Positions 5,676-8,654 of a stretch of 8,654 bases of DNA are shown piece after piece. The stretch comes from Candidatus Peregrinibacteria bacterium (GTDB taxonomy: Bacteria; Patescibacteriota; Gracilibacteria; Peribacterales; Peribacteraceae). The stretch lies in the NCBI GenBank assembly GCA_030638845.1, contig DAOWDW010000009.1, positions 1 to 8,654 on the forward strand. Reading direction: 5' to 3'. Position 1 is the stretch's first letter. Every line of letters starts with the position of its first letter. The notes under the pieces are model-generated. The model was not told the DNA's origin. It did not search any database and saw nothing but the letters and a program-made list of their open reading frames with translations. Made by a program: the position numbers and the translations under genes.

Positions 5676-5861
5676 ATGGCAAAACGACCAACCCCAAAGA
5701 AAAGGCGCGCAAAAAGTAATGGCAGAAGCCAATTTGCTAAGTACGAACAGAAGCAAATTAAGCGCCTAGAAAATAGGCAAAACTCTCCATATGCAGTAAT
5801 TGCAGAGCCAAAAAACAATGCAGATAAGGCTCTTGAGGGTATTACACGAATTAAAGCTTAA
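5676..5861 (+). CDS. Small, very basic protein; possibly a divergent ribosomal protein (bL32?)
   Basis: This 61-residue protein is rich in Lys/Arg (about 17), concentrated in the first 35 residues (AKRPTPKKRRAKSNGR), with a more neutral tail ending in EGITRIKA. There is no cysteine and no membrane segment. It lies directly upstream of nusB and rnc with a 29-bp gap, the kind of place where rpmF (bL32) is often found. Its basic N terminus and length would suit bL32, but I do not see the usual RRSH-like motif, so that name is only a suggestion. It could equally be another RNA-binding or lineage-specific protein. A -35/-10 pair with 17-bp spacing immediately upstream, and the gene-dense plus-strand context, support it being real. 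Confidence 0.7.
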   Translation: MAKRPTPKKRRAKSNGRSQFAKYEQKQIKRLENRQNSPYAVIAEPKNNADKALEGITRIKA

Positions 5862-5890
5862 GTTTAACGTTCTTTTCTCTTATTTTTATC

Positions 5891-6298
5891 ATGGCACGCA
5901 AACGTCACCTTTCTAGGATTGCTGCTATGCAAGTTCTTTTTGAATTAGAACGTAGAGATACAAATCCTAAAGAAGCCTTAGAAAGAAATATTTCAGAGCT
6001 TTCTAGGCAATTTGGTGATGTAGACAAAGATTTTGCAGAAGATTTGCTAAATGGAGTAATGGATAAGCATGATGATTTAATAACAAGTGTAGAATCAGAT
6101 GCTTCTGATTGGTCATTTTCTCGTATGGATCCAATCGCCCGCTGTATTTTACTTATAGGTGCATATGAATTACTTTTTGGAAAAGATGCTCCTTCTCCAG
6201 TAGTAATAAATGAATCTATAGAAATTGCAAAAGAATATGGTTCTGCTGAAACTGGAAAGTTTGTAAATGGCGTTTTAAATGCTATAGCACATAGATAG
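5891..6298 (+). CDS. nusB: Transcription antitermination factor NusB
   Basis: NusB is a small all-helical RNA-binding protein. With uS10 it binds boxA RNA and supports antitermination and processing of rRNA transcripts. The 135-residue length is typical. The diagnostic C-terminal stretch is intact: VVINESIEIAKEYG then KFVNGVLNAI (about residues 104-132). The N terminus carries the usual basic segment with R-x-x-A-M-Q-V-L-F (ARKRHLSRIAAMQVLF). It follows the small basic gene by 29 bp and precedes rnc by 42 bp. No Shine-Dalgarno is visible; a weak TATTTT (5881-5886) precedes the ATG by 4 nt, so it may be read through from the upstream promoter, from its own start, or both. Its partner uS10 is encoded about 1 kb away on the other strand. 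Confidence 0.95.
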   Translation: MARKRHLSRIAAMQVLFELERRDTNPKEALERNISELSRQFGDVDKDFAEDLLNGVMDKHDDLITSVESDASDWSFSRMDPIARCILLIGAYELLFGKDAPSPVVINESIEIAKEYGSAETGKFVNGVLNAIAHR

Positions 6299-6328
6299 AA
6301 TATAGGTGCATTTCTAAGGTAAAAGCGC

Positions 6329-6334
6329 TAAAAT
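6329..6334 (+). promoter_or_regulatory. -10 box giving a probable leaderless rnc mRNA
   Basis: TAAAAT ends exactly 6 nt before the ATG at 6341, putting +1 on the A of the start codon. No Shine-Dalgarno is present (the sequence before the ATG is TTTATTC). No convincing -35 is visible. Confidence 0.5.
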
Positions 6335-6340
6335 TTATTC

Positions 6341-7033
6341 ATGTCGCAACCTGTACCTTTTATAAACTTGGAAAAAGAAATTGGTGTATCTTTTCATAAT
6401 AAAGATATTTTAGTTCGTGCGCTTACCCATAGAAGTTCTGTAAGACAAAGCAGAGAACATGGGCATAACGAACGATTAGAATTTTTAGGAGATGCTGTAC
6501 TAGAGCTAGTTTCAACAGAATATTTATTTCAGTTTACAGATAAGTCTGAAGGAGATCTTACTAGCTGGAGAAGTGCTCTTGTAAACGGAGAACATTTGGC
6601 AAGTGTTGCTAAGGAAATAAAGCTTGGCGAGTATTTGTATATGAGCAGGGGAGAGGAGTCTAGTGGTGGGAGACAAAAAATTTCAACTCTTGCAAATGCA
6701 TTAGAAGCACTTATTGGAGCTATTTTTTTAGATAATGGATATGGTAGTGCAAATGATTTTTGCAATACCTACATACTTGTACATTTGAAAGATTTACTTG
6801 CTCAAGGGAAACACCAAGACTTTAAAAGTGTATTCCAAGAAAAGTCTCAAGAGCTTCTTGGTGTTACACCTCATTACAATGTTATTTCCGAAGAAGGACC
6901 AGATCACGACAAAATGTTTACCTGTGCTGTATTTTTAGGTGAAGAAGAAATTGCACAAGGAAAAGGAAATAGTAAACAGCGTGCAGAGCAAGATGCTGCG
7001 AAGAATGGGATTAAAGAGAAAGAATGGAAATAG
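6341..7033 (+). CDS. rnc: Ribonuclease III
   Basis: RNase III cuts double-stranded RNA, including the stems around 16S and 23S rRNA in the primary transcript. The 230-residue protein has both usual domains. The endonuclease domain carries the signature ERLEFLGDAV (residues 44-53, metal-binding Glu47 and Asp51) and ANALEALIGAIF (118-129, Glu122 as the catalytic glutamate). The double-stranded RNA-binding domain covers about 160-228, with KSVFQEKSQ and GKGNSKQRAEQDAAK. Asn119 occupies the position of E. coli Asp114, a natural variant I believe is found in many homologues. The gene is third in a row with the small basic gene and nusB, a grouping that makes sense for rRNA maturation, but it also has its own -10 box 6 nt before the ATG. 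It converges on rpsJ. Confidence 0.96.
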   Translation: MSQPVPFINLEKEIGVSFHNKDILVRALTHRSSVRQSREHGHNERLEFLGDAVLELVSTEYLFQFTDKSEGDLTSWRSALVNGEHLASVAKEIKLGEYLYMSRGEESSGGRQKISTLANALEALIGAIFLDNGYGSANDFCNTYILVHLKDLLAQGKHQDFKSVFQEKSQELLGVTPHYNVISEEGPDHDKMFTCAVFLGEEEIAQGKGNSKQRAEQDAAKNGIKEKEWK

Positions 7034-7078
7034 TAAGTGAAAACAGTAAAACAGTAATTTAGAAATTATAAATATTCA

Positions 7079-7094
7079 TTGCTTTATTGCTTCA
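7079..7094. repeat. Octamer pair (TTGCTTTA, TTGCTTCA)
   Basis: These are the same octamers as at 2861-2892. They end 6 bp from the rpsJ stop codon in the rnc/rpsJ convergent gap (7034-7100), where no clear hairpin terminator is visible. Confidence 0.6.
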
Positions 7095-7100
7095 TTCTAT

Positions 7101-7523
7101 CTATCCCATCTTAATCTCTATATCCACTCCACTAGGAAGGCTAAGACTTTGAAGACTTTCAATAGTCTTAAAAGTTGTTCCTGTTAAATCTATCAATCTT
7201 CTATGAGTTCTCATTTCGTACTGATCTCGTGCATCTTTATGAACAAAGGTTGATTTATTTACGGTAAACTTCTTAATTTTTGTAGGTAGAGGAATAGGTC
7301 CATGAATTATTGCACCACTTCGTTCTGATGTTTCTACTATTTTCCCTATAGCTTCATCTAAAACTATATGGTCAAAAGCACTCAGGCGAATGCGAATAGA
7401 TGGAACTTTCTGTGCTGTTTTTTTTGCAGAAGCAGACTCTTTTACAGATTCATTATTATCTTCAGGCTTTTGCTTTTTTGCAGTAGCCTTTTTAGTTGGT
7501 TTTTTTTTCTTTTCTGGAGTCAT
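7101..7523 (-). CDS. rpsJ: Small ribosomal subunit protein uS10 with lysine-rich N-terminal extension
   Basis: uS10 belongs to the 30S head and, with NusB, to the antitermination complex. Residues 42-140 form a full-length core: IRIRLSAFDH at the start, the GPIPLPTKIKKFTV loop, and YEMRTHRRLIDL. A low-complexity tail of about 41 residues precedes it, with about 13 lysines plus many Ser/Ala/Glu, making 140 residues against the usual 100-105. There is no other Met before the core, so the extension appears to be translated. The gene follows tuf by 63 bp on the same strand, the classic str/S10 junction, but no rplC or rplD follows. Instead rnc converges on it. No Shine-Dalgarno or -10 is evident before its ATG, so it is probably co-transcribed with tuf. 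Confidence 0.95.
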   Translation of the reverse strand: MTPEKKKKPTKKATAKKQKPEDNNESVKESASAKKTAQKVPSIRIRLSAFDHIVLDEAIGKIVETSERSGAIIHGPIPLPTKIKKFTVNKSTFVHKDARDQYEMRTHRRLIDLTGTTFKTIESLQSLSLPSGVDIEIKMG

Positions 7524-7555
7524 AGCTTTAAGAGGTGAAAAAGAACAAGAAAATA

Positions 7556-7579
7556 GAGGGGGACTTCCGTCCCCCCTAC
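7556..7579 (-). repeat. GC-rich hairpin with GTAG foot and GGAA loop in the tuf-rpsJ gap
   Basis: Read on the minus strand, GTAGG leads into a 7-bp stem GGGGGAC/GTCCCCC closed by a GGAA (GNRA-type) tetraloop (stem at 7558-7564 and 7569-7575). It begins about 8 nt after the tuf stop and is followed by a T-rich stretch (TCTATTTTCTTG). It could act as a partial terminator lowering rpsJ relative to tuf, or be a REP-like element carrying the GTAG mark also seen at 1896-1899. Confidence 0.65.
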
Positions 7580-7586
7580 TTTAAAT

Positions 7587-8654
7587 TTATTTAATAATTT
7601 TGGTAACAACACCAGCTCCAACTGTTCGACCTCCTTCACGAATAGCAAATCGTGTTCCTGCATCTAGTGCAATAGGAGCTCCAAGAGTAACGTTGAAGGT
7701 TACTTTGTCGCCTGGCATTACCATTTCTACGTTTTCTGGAAGTTCTACAGAACCTGTTACATCTGTTGTGCGGATGTAGAATTGAGGTTTGTATCCTTTG
7801 AAGAAAGGTGTGTGGCGTCCTCCTTCTTCTTTGGTAAGAATATATACTTCAGATTCGAATTGAGTATGAGGAGTAATAGAACCAGTAGCTGCAATAACTT
7901 GCCCACGTTCTATTTCTTCACGCTCTATACCACGAAGTAGAAGACCAACATTGTCTCCTGCCATTCCTTCGTCTAGCAGTTTGTGGAACATTTCTACTCC
8001 AGTTACTACAACTTTGCGTGTTTCTTTAATTCCAACAATTTCAACTTCTTCATTAACTTTTACTTTACCTTGGTCAATACGTCCTGTTGCAACTGTTCCA
8101 CGTCCTTTAATGGAGAATACATCTTCAATGGACATAAGGAATGGTTTATCAATTTCACGCTTTGGTTCTGGAATCCATGTATCTAATGCATTTAGTAGTT
8201 CTTTAAGATGCTCAATTTCTGTTGCATCTCCTTCTACTGCCTTTAGAGCAGATCCTTTAATTACAGGAGTATCATCTCCTGGAAATTCGTATTTACTTAG
8301 AAGTTCTCTTACTTCAACTTCAACTAGTTCTAGAAGTTCTGGATCTGTAACCATATCTACCTTGTTTAGGTAAACAACTATATAAGGAACATCTACCTGA
8401 CGAGCAAGTAGAATATGTTCGCGAGTCTGTGGCATAGGTCCATCAGCTGCAGAAACTACTAAGATAGCGCCATCCATTTGAGCTGCACCCGTAATCATAT
8501 TCTTTACGTAGTCAGCATGTCCTGGACAGTCTACATGAGCGTAGTGACGCTTTTCGGACTTGTACTCCACGTGGGAAGTAGCAATTGTAATACCGCGTTC
8601 GCGCTCTTCTGGAGCATTATCAATTTGGTCAAACGCTTTTTTCTCTGTATCTGG
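7587..8654 (-). CDS. tuf: Elongation factor Tu (partial, N terminus beyond the window)
   Basis: EF-Tu is the GTPase that brings aminoacyl-tRNA to the ribosomal A site. The frame is open to the right edge and encodes the last 355 residues, beginning [10 protein letters not shown]. About 40 residues, including the P-loop GHVDHGKT, lie outside. Visible GTPase motifs are RGITIATSH (switch I), DCPGHADY (at 8508-8531), NKVD (at 8355-8366) and GSAL (near 8244-8255). The two beta-barrel domains follow, with [11 protein letters not shown] and the standard C-terminal TKIIK ending. An internal GTG at 8570 (the Val of SHVEYK) is not the start. It is upstream of rpsJ in the str-type order. The sequence is well conserved and looks fully functional. 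Confidence 0.97.
   Translation of the reverse strand, partial: PDTEKKAFDQIDNAPEERERGITIATSHVEYKSEKRHYAHVDCPGHADYVKNMITGAAQMDGAILVVSAADGPMPQTREHILLARQVDVPYIVVYLNKVDMVTDPELLELVEVEVRELLSKYEFPGDDTPVIKGSALKAVEGDATEIEHLKELLNALDTWIPEPKREIDKPFLMSIEDVFSIKGRGTVATGRIDQGKVKVNEEVEIVGIKETRKVVVTGVEMFHKLLDEGMAGDNVGLLLRGIEREEIERGQVIAATGSITPHTQFESEVYILTKEEGGRHTPFFKGYKPQFYIRTTDVTGSVELPENVEMVMPGDKVTFNVTLGAPIALDAGTRFAIREGGRTVGAGVVTKIIK

Noticed and set aside
5603..5818. Minus-strand open frame overlapping the small basic gene
   Set aside because: The opposite-strand reading with a basic N terminus, a promoter and operon context is far more credible. This frame is Leu/Phe-rich antisense.
7951..8373. Plus-strand open frame of 140 codons opposite tuf
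   Set aside because: It is the antisense of highly conserved EF-Tu sequence, Ser/Thr-rich with no domain.
8570..8570. Start codon of tuf at the GTG near 8570
   Set aside because: The frame continues upstream to the window edge with conserved EF-Tu sequence ([12 protein letters not shown]), so this is an internal valine.

Overview
This AT-rich 8.65 kb window reads as a bacterial chromosome, most likely from a Patescibacteria/CPR-type organism. That placement is inference. It rests on small genes, tiny intergenic gaps, almost no Shine-Dalgarno sequences, a short (553-residue) alpha-glucan phosphorylase, TrbC/VirB2-like pilin-type membrane proteins of the kind common in CPR genomes, and a uS10 with a long lysine-rich N-terminal tail.

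Layout. Positions 3-110 hold the last 35 codons of an unidentified gene. A GT35 alpha-glucan phosphorylase follows (170-1831), then a spacer with GC-rich hairpins and an AT heptamer repeat, then a dihydropteroate synthase homologue (1987-2796). A convergent pair of overlapping minus-strand genes (4552 down to 2907) encodes two multi-spanning membrane proteins, each built from three pilin-like modules. A 142-bp divergent promoter region carries a 56-bp heptamer array and leads into a Bax-inhibitor-1 family membrane protein (4695-5390). A 285-bp gap contains a 32-bp perfect palindrome. Then come a small basic protein (possibly ribosomal), nusB and rnc, all on the plus strand: a compact RNA-processing/antitermination cluster. 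The right end is minus-strand: tuf (EF-Tu, N terminus beyond the window) followed by rpsJ (uS10), the tail of a str-type operon, converging on rnc.

How it works together. The housekeeping part (EF-Tu, uS10, NusB, RNase III, small basic protein) belongs to translation and rRNA transcription/processing; NusB and uS10 are known partners in the antitermination complex. The phosphorylase and DHPS homologue look like isolated metabolic genes.

Most notable observations. (1) Six copies of one two-helix pilin-like module sit in two translationally coupled genes, with a Gly-x16-Lys spacing in all six. (2) Several genes have a -10 box ending about 6-7 nt before the ATG and no Shine-Dalgarno, suggesting leaderless mRNAs. 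(3) Nearly every spacer holds a short tandem array with a 7-nt period, and two unit types recur at distant sites. (4) Three GC-rich hairpin elements, two with a GTAG at the foot, resemble REP-type repeats. No CRISPR array, tRNA, rRNA or complete transposase was seen.
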